Source: Mesorhizobium sp. SCN 65-20
GTDB lineage: Bacteria; Pseudomonadota; Alphaproteobacteria; Rhizobiales; Rhizobiaceae
DNA length: 46,397 nucleotides
Direction of reading: 5' to 3'
Assembly (NCBI GenBank): GCA_001724355.1
Contig: MEEF01000015.1
Span: forward strand, 1-46,397
A program made the position numbers and the translations under genes. Shown here in pieces: positions 8,982-17,307 of this stretch; within the stretch, counting starts at the first letter, position 1, and every line of letters starts with the position of its first letter. Under the pieces are notes generated by a model, which was not told where the DNA came from, did no database searches, and saw nothing but the letters and a program-made list of their open reading frames with translations.

Positions 8982-9281
8982 ATGCTCATCACCTGCCCCT
9001 ATTGCGGCCCGCGCGACGTCTCCGAATTCGCCTACCAGGGCGATGGTAATCGCACCCGACCCGACCCCGCTTCCACCGACGGCGACGCCTGGCACGCCTA
9101 TGTCTATGAGCGGCTGAACCCTGCCGGCCCGCACAACGAGATCTGGCAGCATGCGGGCGGCTGCCGCGCCCATCTCGCGGTCATCCGCGATACCGTGACC
9201 CACGAAGTATCGAGCGTCCGCTTCGCCCGCGACCACGGCGCACCCGCCCATGTCCGCCGCAAGTCGGGAGCCAAGGCATGA
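8982..9281 (+). CDS. soxD: Sarcosine oxidase, delta subunit
   Basis: This 99-residue zinc-binding subunit of heterotetrameric sarcosine oxidase shows all expected ligands: Cys5 and Cys8 in ITCPYCGPR, and His57 and Cys61 in WQHAGGCRAH. The family is normally 80-110 residues and plays a structural role holding alpha and beta together. It starts 12 bases after the soxB stop, and its stop overlaps the soxA start by 4 bases (ATGA at 9278-9281), so soxD and soxA are probably translationally coupled. Confidence 0.95.
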   Translation: MLITCPYCGPRDVSEFAYQGDGNRTRPDPASTDGDAWHAYVYERLNPAGPHNEIWQHAGGCRAHLAVIRDTVTHEVSSVRFARDHGAPAHVRRKSGAKA

Positions 9282-12274
9282 GCCCCCGCCGCACACCATC
9301 GGGCGGCCGCATCGACCGGCTGCGCACCATCCGCTTTACCTTCGACGGTGTCGCCTATACCGGCCACCAGGGCGACACCCTCGCCTCGGCCCTGCTCGCG
9401 AATGGTGTTTCGCTGTTGGGCCGCTCCTTCAAGTACCATCGCCCGCGAGGCGTGCTTACCGCCGGCGTCGACGAACCCAACGCACTGGTGACGGTGCTTC
9501 GCGGCGACGTGCGTGAGCCAAACCTGCCGGCCACCATGGTCGAGATTTACGACGGGCTGGTTGCTGTCAGCCAGAACCGCTTTCCGTCGCTCAACTATGA
9601 CGTCAGCGCCGTGAACCAGCTCGGCGGCAAGGTGCTTTCCGCCGGCTTCTACTACAAGACCTTCATGGGACCGGTGATCGGGCCGCTCAAGGGCACGCGA
9701 TTCTGGATGATGTGCGAGCACTTCATCCGCCGCGCCGCCGGTCTCGGCCGCGCCGGCCAAGCACCCGACACCTCGCGCTACGAACGCATGAACGCCTTCT
9801 GCGATTTGCTCGTGGTCGGCTCGGGTCCGGCCGGACTATCGGCCGCCCGCGAAGCTGCCACTTCGGGCAAGCGCGTCATTCTTGCGGAGCTCGACCCACA
9901 GTTCGGCGGCTCGGCAAACTGGTCGGGCGAAACGATAGACGGCGAGCCGGCCTCCGCCTGGACTGCCGACATCATCGGCGAGTTGAAGGAGCACGCAAAC
10001 GTCCGCCTGCTCAAGCGCACCACCGTCTGGGGCTACTATGACGGCAACACGCTGGCAGCACTCGAGCGCGTTTCCGACCACAAGGCCGCAGCCGCCAAGG
10101 GTGCTCCGCGCCACCGCCACTGGGTCATCCGCGCCGAGACTGTCGTCCTCGCCACCGGGGCCTTCGAGCGGCCGCTGGTTTTCCCAGGAAACGACCGGCC
10201 GGGCGTGATGATGGCGGCTGCCGCGATGCGCTACGCCAACCAGTTCGGCGTCCTGCCGGGCGAGACGATTGCCGTCGTCACCAACAACGACAGCGCCTAC
10301 CGTGCCGCAGCCGCGCTCAACAAGGCAGGCGCAACCATTGTCGCCATCGCCGACCTGCGCCCGGAAATCTCCGATGATTGCCGCAACCTCGCCCGGGAAT
10401 GCGGGGCAGAACTGCTTGTCGGGCACGCGATCATCGGCACGGAGGGCGGCAAGTCGCTCAAGGGCGTCAAGGTAGCGCATTTCGATGCGGCTTCGGGCGT
10501 GCTTGCCGGAGAGGCACGCAACATCCAGGCGGAATGCCTCATCATGTCGGGCGGCTGGTCGCCGACCGTCCACCTCGCCAGCCAGGCCGGTGCGCGTCCC
10601 GTGTGGGACGCCGAGCTTCAGGCCTTTCTTCCGCCCGAACCCGACAAGGGCTGGCTGGGCGCCGGAGCATTCAAGGGATCGTTCTCGACCGCCGAGTGCA
10701 TCGTCGAGGGCTTTGTTGCGGGCCGCCAGGCCGCGGGGCTGGCACAGATCGAGGTCGAGACGCGGCCCCACATCGAGCCCGCCGCGCTTGATCCTCGCCC
10801 TGCCCCGGTGTTCGAGATCAAGGCCAAGGGCAAGTCGTTCGTCGACTTCCAGCATGATGTCACCGCCGACGACGTGCGCCTCGCCCATCTCGAAGGCTTC
10901 GTCTCGGTCGAGCATCTCAAGCGCTACACCACACTCGGAATGGCGACCGACCAGGGCAAGGGCTCCAACGTTCCCGGCCTCGCCATCATGGCCGAAGCCG
11001 TCGGCAAGCCCATCCCCGAAGTCGGCACCACGCGCTTCCGCCCGCCCTTCGCCCCGGTTTCGGTCGGAGCCCTGGCAGCCGAGCGCTTCGGCGACCTCAA
11101 GCCCGAGCGCCTTACCCCGATGCACGATTGGCACATCGAGAATGACGCAACCATGTATCCGGCGGGCCTCTGGTTCCGCCCGATGATCTATGGCGATCCC
11201 GGTGAGACCGTCGAGCAGGCGTATGTCCGCGAGGCCAGGACGACGCGCGAGGCGGCCGGCATCGTCGACGTTTCGACCCTCGGCAAGATCGCCGTGCAGG
11301 GCCCCGACGCAGCCGAATTCCTCGACCGCGTCTACAGCAACGTCTTCTCCACCCTGCCGGTCGGCAAGGCTCGCTACGGCCTGATGCTGCGCGAGGACGG
11401 CATGGTCTTCGACGACGGCACCACCTGGCGGCTCGGCGACAACGATTTCCTGATGACCACGACGACCGCCAATGCCGGCAAGGTCATGCAGCATCTCGAG
11501 TATTTTCTCGACGTCGTCTGGCCCGATCTCAAGGTGCATGTCACCTCGGTGACCGACCAGTGGGCGGGCGCTGCGATCGGCGGGCCGAAGGCGCGGGAAA
11601 TCCTCGCCTCTTGCGTCACCGGCACCAAGGTCGACAACGAGGCGTTGCCCTTCATGGGCATCGTCCACGGCGACATCGCCGGTGCGCCGGTGATGATCTG
11701 CCGCCTCTCCTTCTCCGGCGAAATGGCCTTCGAGGTCTATTCGGGCGCCGGCCACGGCATGCATGTTTGGGAGGCCCTGGTCGAGGCCGGCAAGCCGTTC
11801 GGCATGGTTCCTTACGGGCTGGAGGCGCTAGGCACCATGCGCATCGAAAAGGGCCATGTCACCGGCGCCGAGATCGATGGCCGCACGACGGCACGCGACC
11901 TGCATCTCGGCTGGATGCTATCCAAGAAGAAGCCGTTCATCGGTTCGGCGATGATGGATCGCGAGGGGCTCACTGCCCCCGAGCGGCTCGAACTCGTCGG
12001 CCTTGTCTCGCTCGACAACCGGCCGCTCAACGGCGGCGCCCATATCGTGCTCGAAGCCGATCCGGAAAACCCGCACGGCTCGCTCGGCCATATCACCGCC
12101 GCCTGCTTCTCGCCGATGCTCGGCAAGTACATCGCCCTGGCACTCGTCTCGGCTGGCAAGTCCCGGCACGGCAAGCGTGCCCAGGTGTCCGACCCGCTGC
12201 GCAACCGTTTCGGCCCGGTCGAGATCGTCAGCCACCACTTCTTCGACCCCGAAGGGAAGCGCATGCATGGTTGA
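9278..12274 (+). CDS. soxA: Sarcosine oxidase, alpha subunit (NAD- and folate-binding)
   Basis: The 998-residue alpha subunit shows the expected order. An N-terminal ferredoxin-like domain of about 100 residues (YTGHQGDTLASALLANGV, with SFKYHRPRG) lacks the cysteines needed for an iron-sulfur cluster, as is normal in this family. A pyridine-nucleotide oxidoreductase domain with LVVGSGPAGLSAAREAA near residue 175 binds NAD. The C-terminal part, from about residue 600, is a GcvT-type folate domain (EALGTMRIEKGHVTGAEIDGRTT). Length matches the family. This subunit converts the imine or formaldehyde intermediate to 5,10-methylene-THF. It overlaps soxD by 4 bases at the start and soxG by 8 bases at the end. 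Confidence 0.96.
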   Translation: MSPRRTPSGGRIDRLRTIRFTFDGVAYTGHQGDTLASALLANGVSLLGRSFKYHRPRGVLTAGVDEPNALVTVLRGDVREPNLPATMVEIYDGLVAVSQNRFPSLNYDVSAVNQLGGKVLSAGFYYKTFMGPVIGPLKGTRFWMMCEHFIRRAAGLGRAGQAPDTSRYERMNAFCDLLVVGSGPAGLSAAREAATSGKRVILAELDPQFGGSANWSGETIDGEPASAWTADIIGELKEHANVRLLKRTTVWGYYDGNTLAALERVSDHKAAAAKGAPRHRHWVIRAETVVLATGAFERPLVFPGNDRPGVMMAAAAMRYANQFGVLPGETIAVVTNNDSAYRAAAALNKAGATIVAIADLRPEISDDCRNLARECGAELLVGHAIIGTEGGKSLKGVKVAHFDAASGVLAGEARNIQAECLIMSGGWSPTVHLASQAGARPVWDAELQAFLPPEPDKGWLGAGAFKGSFSTAECIVEGFVAGRQAAGLAQIEVETRPHIEPAALDPRPAPVFEIKAKGKSFVDFQHDVTADDVRLAHLEGFVSVEHLKRYTTLGMATDQGKGSNVPGLAIMAEAVGKPIPEVGTTRFRPPFAPVSVGALAAERFGDLKPERLTPMHDWHIENDATMYPAGLWFRPMIYGDPGETVEQAYVREARTTREAAGIVDVSTLGKIAVQGPDAAEFLDRVYSNVFSTLPVGKARYGLMLREDGMVFDDGTTWRLGDNDFLMTTTTANAGKVMQHLEYFLDVVWPDLKVHVTSVTDQWAGAAIGGPKAREILASCVTGTKVDNEALPFMGIVHGDIAGAPVMICRLSFSGEMAFEVYSGAGHGMHVWEALVEAGKPFGMVPYGLEALGTMRIEKGHVTGAEIDGRTTARDLHLGWMLSKKKPFIGSAMMDREGLTAPERLELVGLVSLDNRPLNGGAHIVLEADPENPHGSLGHITAACFSPMLGKYIALALVSAGKSRHGKRAQVSDPLRNRFGPVEIVSHHFFDPEGKRMHG

Positions 12275-12854
12275 GCAGCTTTCACCGCTCGGACAGGCGT
12301 TCCGCCCCGGCTCGCACGGCAATTTCGCCAATGGCGTCGGCGTGACGCTTTCCGAAATCGCGCCCGGCTCGATCGTGCAGGCAGCAGCATGGCCGGGTTC
12401 CGAGAAGAAAATGATGGCGGCCATCGCCTCGGTCACCGGCTTGAAGCTGGCCGACGGCGCGGGCGCCGGTGCCATCTCGGAGCGCCACGCGGCCTTCGGC
12501 TTCGCGCCGGGAAAATTCCTCGTCACGGACGTTTTCGAGGGACTGGCCGCCGCACTCGCGGGTCAGGTCGGGCCAGCCATCGGCACGGCCACCGACCTCT
12601 CGCATGGCCGCACGGCCATCCGCATCGAAGGCCCGAAGGCCGAGTGGGTGCTCGGCAAGCTGTTCGCCGTGGACTTCGAGCAGACCGCCTTTCCGATCGG
12701 CTCGGGCATATCGACCGTCCACCACGACATCTTCGCCCAGATCCAGCGCAGCGGGGCGGATCGCTTCGACCTCTACGTCTTCCGCTCCTTCGCCCGTTCG
12801 TTCTGGAAGATGCTGTGCCACGCCGCCGACGAGGTCGGCTACGAGGTGATCTGA
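12267..12854 (+). CDS. soxG: Sarcosine oxidase, gamma subunit
   Basis: The 195-residue protein matches the gamma subunit of heterotetrameric sarcosine oxidase, a GcvT-like small subunit. Recognisable parts are the central TDLSHGRTAIRIEGPKAEWVL and the C-terminal RFDLYVFRSFARSFWKMLC. The start is ATG 12267 inside the end of soxA (8-base overlap ATGGTTGA); the frame is open further upstream, but that would lie within soxA. It ends the four-gene operon. No convincing intrinsic terminator is visible in 12855-12932. Confidence 0.94.
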   Translation: MVEQLSPLGQAFRPGSHGNFANGVGVTLSEIAPGSIVQAAAWPGSEKKMMAAIASVTGLKLADGAGAGAISERHAAFGFAPGKFLVTDVFEGLAAALAGQVGPAIGTATDLSHGRTAIRIEGPKAEWVLGKLFAVDFEQTAFPIGSGISTVHHDIFAQIQRSGADRFDLYVFRSFARSFWKMLCHAADEVGYEVI

Positions 12855-12932
12855 AGCGGCACGGGAACGGGCGCGTCGCTATTCCGTCGTCCGCCTCTAG
12901 CGCGCCCCAATCGGCATTCTGCAGCACGCCCG

Positions 12933-13412
12933 TCAGACCTGGTCGGCCTTCGCGATGTTTGCCCACTGGGTGACCGCGAGACCGGCAACGATCAGCAATA
13001 GACCTGCAACGCGGGCTAAGCTGACCGGCCGCGCAGCAAATCCCATCAACCCGAAATGGTCGATGATCAAGGACGTGGCCATCTGCCCGGCGATCACCGC
13101 CACGATGAAGCTGGCCGCGCCCACCTTGGGGGAAAGCAGCAGTGCGGCGGTGATGTAGATCACGCCGCCGACACCGCCGATCCAGATCCACCACGGCCCC
13201 TTGAGCAATGCTCCGACCATGGGAACCGGCACCTTGGATGCCAGCATGACGGGAATGACCAGCACAAGGCTGATGCCGAGCGAAACCATTGTCGCCCAGA
13301 GCGGATGCCCGAGCAGGCGGCCAAGCATGGCGTTGGCGCCGGCCTGGAACGGAACGGCTGCACCGGCAAGCAAGGCGGCAAACAGCAGGGATGAAGGCCC
13401 GAAATTCGGCAT
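12933..13412 (-). CDS. YdcZ/DUF606-family (DMT superfamily) inner-membrane transporter
   Basis: The 159-residue hydrophobic protein has about five membrane segments and the typical start LLFAALLAGAAVPFQAGANAML of the YdcZ (DUF606) half-size drug/metabolite transporters; family length is near 150. The middle motif PWWIWIGGVGGVIYITAALLL and the closing GLLLIVAGL also fit. Half-size members are thought to work as dimers. The substrate is unknown. It is transcribed divergently from a LysR regulator 84 bases away, the usual arrangement for a LysR-controlled transporter. Control by that regulator is inferred. Confidence 0.88.
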   Translation of the reverse strand: MPNFGPSSLLFAALLAGAAVPFQAGANAMLGRLLGHPLWATMVSLGISLVLVIPVMLASKVPVPMVGALLKGPWWIWIGGVGGVIYITAALLLSPKVGAASFIVAVIAGQMATSLIIDHFGLMGFAARPVSLARVAGLLLIVAGLAVTQWANIAKADQV

Positions 13413-13456
13413 GGAATGTCTCCTTGTTCTGCCGAACGGCTAGATCATCCACAACC

Positions 13457-13487
13457 ATTATGGAAATTCGCATTCCGCACCCATAAT
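13457..13487. promoter_or_regulatory. Inverted repeat in the YdcZ-LysR divergent promoter (probable LysR operator)
   Basis: Arms ATTATGG (13457-13463) and CCATAAT (13481-13487) are perfect complements separated by 17 bases. They lie between the divergent start codons at 13412 and 13497. The left arm is also the core of a near-palindrome CCATTATGG. AT-rich dyads of this kind are typical of LysR-type regulator sites. The right arm directly precedes the alternative LysR start at 13488. Confidence 0.55.
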
Positions 13488-13496
13488 ATGCATCGC

Positions 13497-14417
13497 ATGA
13501 ATAGTCTTGCTGCGATCGACCTGAACCTGCTCGTGGTGCTCGATGCTCTGCTGGACGAGCGTCACGTGTCGCGCGCGGCCATCCGGCTGAACAAGAGCCA
13601 GCCGGCGGTCAGCCACGCGCTGAGCCGCCTGCGGCTTCTGCTGGACGACCCGCTTCTGGTCAGGCATGGCGGCGGCTTGCAGCTGACCGCGCGCGCCAGG
13701 GAGATTGCGCCGCAACTCGCCGAAGCTCTCGACCGCATGCGCAATCTGCTGACGCCGGCCGGCTTCGATCCGGCCTCCGGGCGCCGTACCTTTCGCCTCG
13801 CCATCTCCGACTATGGCGCAGCTGTGCTGCTGCCCCGGCTGATTCCGCTCTTGCGCAGCCAGGCGCCCGGCATCGATCTTGTGGTCAGCCAGGCGAGCCG
13901 CGAGGCAATGGCGGCACAGGTTTTGGATGGCGAGATCGATTTCGCCTTCGGTGTGTTTCCCGACTTGGACGAGTCGATGCGGACCCTGCCGCTGTTCGAG
14001 GAGCGTTATGCCTGCCTGGCCGACGCCCGCGCCCTCGGCAGCGGAACTCGAATGGACATACCCACTTACCTCGCCCACCCGCATGCGCTCGTCGCCCTGC
14101 GGGCCGATGTCGAAAGCGAAGTGGACGCTGCCCTTGCCGTCGCTGGACACAAGCGGCGCATCGGCCTCGTCCTGCCCCATTGGGGTGTCGCTCCGTCCCT
14201 GGTCGCCGGCACCGACCTGATCCTCACCGTGGCTCGCCGCATCCTGCCCGAAACGCAGCAGGCCGACGGCCTCGTCGTTTTCGATCCGCCGTTCCCAATT
14301 CCGCCCTTCGCGTTCGAACAGATCTGGCACAAGCGTCGCGACGGCGACGCCGCGCACAAATGGTTGCGGGAGCTAATCCTCCGGCTGTTCGAGGACGAAG
14401 ATCAGAAGCGCTGCTGA
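13497..14417 (+). CDS. LysR-family transcriptional regulator
   Basis: The 306-residue protein has the N-terminal winged helix-turn-helix of LysR regulators (AAIDLNLLVVLDALLDERHVSRAA, then NKSQPAVSHALSRLR, residues about 4-62) and a C-terminal periplasmic-binding-like effector domain. The start could be ATG 13497 or ATG 13488, three codons apart. I chose 13497 because MNSLAAIDLNLL matches how these proteins usually begin and because 13488 touches the inverted repeat. It is divergent from the YdcZ transporter and presumably controls it. It overlaps the convergent DUF1353 gene by 16 bases at its end. Confidence 0.92.
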   Translation: MNSLAAIDLNLLVVLDALLDERHVSRAAIRLNKSQPAVSHALSRLRLLLDDPLLVRHGGGLQLTARAREIAPQLAEALDRMRNLLTPAGFDPASGRRTFRLAISDYGAAVLLPRLIPLLRSQAPGIDLVVSQASREAMAAQVLDGEIDFAFGVFPDLDESMRTLPLFEERYACLADARALGSGTRMDIPTYLAHPHALVALRADVESEVDAALAVAGHKRRIGLVLPHWGVAPSLVAGTDLILTVARRILPETQQADGLVVFDPPFPIPPFAFEQIWHKRRDGDAAHKWLRELILRLFEDEDQKRC

Positions 14418-15100
14418 TACACCAGCACCGGACCGCCCGTCGTATCCGGCAAAACCGCCCGCTCCACGCCGGCGCGGATTTTCCGCTCTATCTCGGCGAT
14501 GACCTCCCTCGAAGGCGGTGAACAGGATGCCGGGTCGCGAGAATCCCATAGTCTCCTTGCCACGCCGGACTCGACGGCGCCGTAGATCGCCGACGGAGCG
14601 AAACCGCGTGCAGGCACCTTCTCCTGCTTGACGAGAGCCTGGATCACGGAGGCCAGCATGTCGGCCGAAAGCTGGAAGTCGACGTTGCGCACCTTGTCGA
14701 CTTCGGCCCGGTCGCGCCTGTCGTGCAACTCGACCCGGTTGTTCAGGATGCAGTGGCGCGCAATGAACAGCCAGTCGTGGACTATGTAGGCGGGTCCATA
14801 CCCCCAGGGCGAAAAGCCGGTCCAGTTTCTCACGGCACGTGGTATCGAGCCGCCGTCGGTGTAGATCGCACCGGGCCTGATGGTTTCGGCGCCGACCCGC
14901 TTGGCCTGCGACGCCGGCAATCTGTAGGTCAACGGGTCCGAATAGTAGGGGTAGTAGACGAATTTGTCCTCGCCCACCCAGAAGACCATCAGATATCCTG
15001 AAACCTCGCCGGGATCTTCAGGGTCTATCTGCGGTGAAACGCAGCCGAGAAGCGTCAGCATCGCCCCCAGCCAGACACATGTACTCCGCATTGCTCGCAT
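14402..15100 (-). CDS. DUF1353 lipoprotein
   Basis: The 232-residue protein begins with a lipoprotein signal (WLGAMLTLLGC, lipobox LLGC with Cys20). The centre matches DUF1353: AIYTDGGSIPRAVRNW, then PAYIVHDWLFIARH. DUF1353 occurs in phage and bacterial proteins, and its biochemical function is not established. The His-Asp-Trp element may be catalytic, but that is a guess. The C-terminal third is less conserved. An in-frame ATG at 15091 is an alternative start that also keeps the lipobox. The gene is convergent with LysR and overlaps it by 16 bases. The 152-base gap upstream to the RidA gene holds no gene I can support. Confidence 0.82.
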   Translation of the reverse strand: MRAMRSTCVWLGAMLTLLGCVSPQIDPEDPGEVSGYLMVFWVGEDKFVYYPYYSDPLTYRLPASQAKRVGAETIRPGAIYTDGGSIPRAVRNWTGFSPWGYGPAYIVHDWLFIARHCILNNRVELHDRRDRAEVDKVRNVDFQLSADMLASVIQALVKQEKVPARGFAPSAIYGAVESGVARRLWDSRDPASCSPPSREVIAEIERKIRAGVERAVLPDTTGGPVLVYQQRF

Positions 15101-15252
15101 GCTTGGCGCGCCCTGCCGACGTCATGCGGGGAACACTACACAAACCGGTCGGTCTTACCAATGGCATTGGCGGCCGATCGTTGAGGTCGGTTCACAACCA
15201 GTTGGCAGGCCACCCGGCTTGAAGGCACTATGCAAGGATGGAGGGTATTGCC

Positions 15253-15648
15253 ATGGAATTCATCAACTCGGCGGGGGCCAAGGCCCTCAAGCTGCCGTTC
15301 AGCCAGGCCGTGCGGGTCGGCGATATCCTCTATCTCTCGGGCGCGCTCGGCAATCGTCCCGGCACGCTCGAGCTAGTGCCTGGCGGCATGGAGGCCGAAA
15401 CGCGGCAGACGATGGAGAACATCAAGGCAGTTCTCGAGGAGAACGGCCTCGGAATGGCGGACATCTTCAAATGCACGGTGATGCTCGCCGACATGTCGAA
15501 ATGGCCCGAGTTCAACAAGGTCTATGTCGGCTATTTCGAACCCGAGCGGCTGCCGGCGCGATCGGCATTCGGCGCCAACGGCCTGGCCCTCGGCGCTCAG
15601 GTCGAGCTGGAATGCTGCGCGTACATGGGCAATCGGCCCAAGGCCTGA
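15253..15648 (+). CDS. RidA/YjgF-family protein
   Basis: The 131-residue protein is a RidA-family member with the typical GDILYLSGALGNRPGT start, the ENIKAVLEENGLGMADIFKCTVML middle and the PARSAFGANGLALGAQVELECCAY end, which carries the conserved arginine after PA. Classical RidA enzymes hydrolyse reactive 2-imino acids formed by PLP enzymes and amine oxidases. I chose ATG 15253 because GGAGGG at 15240-15245 is a perfect ribosome site 7 bases before it; an upstream in-frame ATG at 15238 overlaps that site. Its position among amine-oxidising enzymes suits imine clearance, although substrate specificity within RidA subfamilies cannot be read here. Confidence 0.92.
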   Translation: MEFINSAGAKALKLPFSQAVRVGDILYLSGALGNRPGTLELVPGGMEAETRQTMENIKAVLEENGLGMADIFKCTVMLADMSKWPEFNKVYVGYFEPERLPARSAFGANGLALGAQVELECCAYMGNRPKA

Positions 15649-15649
15649 C

Positions 15650-16411
15650 CTACTTCAGGAACTGCACCCACTCTTCCTGCGGTGCACGATCTGTGCGGAA
15701 GGTATTCTCCGGCTTGGTGGTGTCCTCGTGGCCGAGCGCAATGCCGCAGACCACCACCTCCTCGTCCGGGATGCCGAGCACCGGCCGGATCTGGCGGTGA
15801 TAGGGTGCGAAAGCCGCCTGCGGGCAAGTGTGCAGGCCCCTCGCCCGCGCCGCGATCATGATGTTCTGCAAGAACATGCCGTAGTCGACCCAGGAGCCCT
15901 GGTTGAGCCGGCGGTCGATGGTGAAGATCATGCCCACCGGTGCGTCGAAGAAGACGAAGTTGCGGTCGTGCTGGGCGCGCATGCGGTCGACGTCGCGGCG
16001 GCCAATACCGAGCACCCCGTAGAGGCCGAAACCGTTGGCACGGCGCCGGCCCAGATAAGGCTCGAAGAACTGGTCGGGATAATATTTGTATTCGTCCCAG
16101 ACGGCCTTTTCGGCGCGCACGCCCGAATTGAGGATAGCGTCGCTCAGCCGCTGCTTGACCTCGCCCGTGGTGACGTAGACCTTCCACGGCTGCATGTTGG
16201 TGCCCGATGGCGCCCGCGCCGCCACATCGAGGATGTCGCGGATGACCGTCTCGTCCACCGGTGTGGGCAGGAAGGCGCGCACGGAGCGCCGCGACACGAT
16301 CGCCTCGTCGACAATCGCCGTCTCGTCAATGTCCTGCGGTCTGTTTTCCGGTGCCAGCATTTCGGCGGTCCCCATGGCATCGCTGCTGCGGACGCCCCTC
16401 CCGCCGTCCAT
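15650..16411 (-). CDS. Nitroreductase-family FMN oxidoreductase
   Basis: The 253-residue protein belongs to the nitroreductase fold. The FMN-phosphate motif RRSVRAFLPTPVDE comes early, followed by the AARAPSGTNMQPWKVYV segment. The dimer core DYGMFLQNIMIAARARGLHTCPQ and the C-terminal GIALGHEDTTKPENTFRTDRAP are also typical. Such enzymes reduce nitro compounds or quinones, or act as specialised flavin dehydrogenases; the substrate is unknown. I prefer ATG 16411, which has AAAGG 7 bases upstream; ATG 16375 is an alternative. It is divergent from the XRE-cupin regulator across a promoter filled with GAAATTTC-type elements, so it is probably a target of that regulator. It ends one base from the RidA gene on the other strand. 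Confidence 0.88.
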   Translation of the reverse strand: MDGGRGVRSSDAMGTAEMLAPENRPQDIDETAIVDEAIVSRRSVRAFLPTPVDETVIRDILDVAARAPSGTNMQPWKVYVTTGEVKQRLSDAILNSGVRAEKAVWDEYKYYPDQFFEPYLGRRRANGFGLYGVLGIGRRDVDRMRAQHDRNFVFFDAPVGMIFTIDRRLNQGSWVDYGMFLQNIMIAARARGLHTCPQAAFAPYHRQIRPVLGIPDEEVVVCGIALGHEDTTKPENTFRTDRAPQEEWVQFLK

Positions 16412-16464
16412 GCGCCAGCCTTTGCACCGTAGCCAGGAGTCCCGCAAGCGAAACTTGCTGGCAC

Positions 16465-16528
16465 ATGAAATTTGGCTTGAAAATTTCACGGCGGTGCCAT
16501 CAAATGAAATTACAATAGGAAATTTCAT
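16465..16528. promoter_or_regulatory. Cluster of four GAAATTTC-type operator elements
   Basis: Four related AT-rich elements lie within 64 bases between the divergent nitroreductase and XRE-cupin genes: ATGAAATTT (16465-16473), the odd palindrome TGAAAATTTCA (16478-16488), ATGAAATTA (16504-16512) and GGAAATTTCAT (16518-16528), whose core GAAATTTC is a perfect palindrome. The surrounding DNA is GC-rich, so the clustering is unlikely to be chance. XRE-cupin regulators commonly bind short palindromes near their own gene. Autoregulation and control of both flanking genes are inferred. Confidence 0.65.
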
Positions 16529-16530
16529 AC

Positions 16531-17127
16531 TTGAAAGCGGCAGCATCCCCCTCAGCGCCGATCCAAGGCGAGGTCAACGGCGACCTGCTGGCCGCCGACT
16601 TGCGCGCCCTGCGCAAGTCGCGCGGCCTCACGCTTACCGAAGTCGCGCTGAAACTCGGCCGTTCGGTTGGCTGGGTCAGCCAGGTTGAACGCGGCCTGTC
16701 CACACCATCGATCGGCGACCTCCGGGCATTTGCCGAACTGTTCGGCGTGCCGATCAGCCTGTTCTTCGCGCATGAAGCCACGAACGAGGCGGAACGCGGC
16801 GCCATCGTACGTTCGGGCCGGCGACGGAAGCTCGGAACGAGCGATTCGGGACTGGTCGAAGAACTCCTGTCACCCGACCTCGGCGGCAGTTTCGAGATGC
16901 TGCGCTCGATCTTTGCACCCGGCGCCGAACTGGCCGAACCGGCGACGCGCCCCACCGAGGAGGCCGGTTACGTCGTCTCGGGCGCTTTCGACATCGAGAT
17001 CGACGGCACCTGGCACAGCCTGGGCGTAGGCGACAGCTTCCGCTTCGACCACAAGCCGTTCCGGTGGCGAAACCCCGGCTTCGTGCCGGCGGTGGTCATC
17101 TGGGTCGTGGCGCCGCCGGTCTATTGA
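16531..17127 (+). CDS. XRE-family regulator with C-terminal cupin domain
   Basis: The 198-residue protein has a helix-turn-helix of XRE type at about residues 22-77 (LRALRKSRGLTLTEVALKLG, then GWVSQVERGLSTPSIGDL) and a cupin sensor domain in the last 75 residues (EEAGYVVSGAFDIEIDGTWHSL, then GDSFRFDHKPFRWRNPG). This plan is shared by PuuR, SutR and related regulators that sense small metabolites. The start codon is TTG at 16531, with AGGA 10 bases upstream; the nearest upstream ATG (16504) runs into a stop. It reads toward the GcvT-HAD-aminotransferase-GcvT cassette and away from the nitroreductase, and may control both. The cupin ligand is unknown. Confidence 0.9.
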   Translation: MKAAASPSAPIQGEVNGDLLAADLRALRKSRGLTLTEVALKLGRSVGWVSQVERGLSTPSIGDLRAFAELFGVPISLFFAHEATNEAERGAIVRSGRRRKLGTSDSGLVEELLSPDLGGSFEMLRSIFAPGAELAEPATRPTEEAGYVVSGAFDIEIDGTWHSLGVGDSFRFDHKPFRWRNPGFVPAVVIWVVAPPVY

Positions 17128-17145
17128 GCACAATCATGTCGTCGA

Positions 17146-17283
17146 CCCCCACTCCGTCTCGGCTACGCCTCGGCACCTCTCCCCCGATCGACGGGGGGGA
17201 GGAAAGGCGCGTAGGTCGCGGCCGGCGGTTCCTCTCCCCCGGGCAGGGGGAGAGGTGGTTTGCGCAGCAAACCGGAGTGGGGG
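17146..17283. repeat. Palindromic intergenic repeat element (138 bp)
   Basis: Terminal inverted repeats of 11 bp, CCCCCACTCCG (17146-17156) and its complement (17273-17283), enclose nested pairs. ACCTCTCCCCC (17175-17185) pairs with GGGGGAGAGGT (17246-17256), and CCTCTCCCCC (17231-17240) can also pair with GGGGGAGAGG (17246-17255) as a tight hairpin. No coding frame is supported. The sequence style is that of palindromic or MITE-like intergenic repeats I know from Mesorhizobium-type genomes. It occupies most of the gap between the XRE-cupin gene and the next gene and ends 24 bases before that start codon, so it is part of the cassette leader or promoter. Confidence 0.75.
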
Positions 17284-17307
17284 TGCTTCAACAAGGAGCT
17301 GATTACC

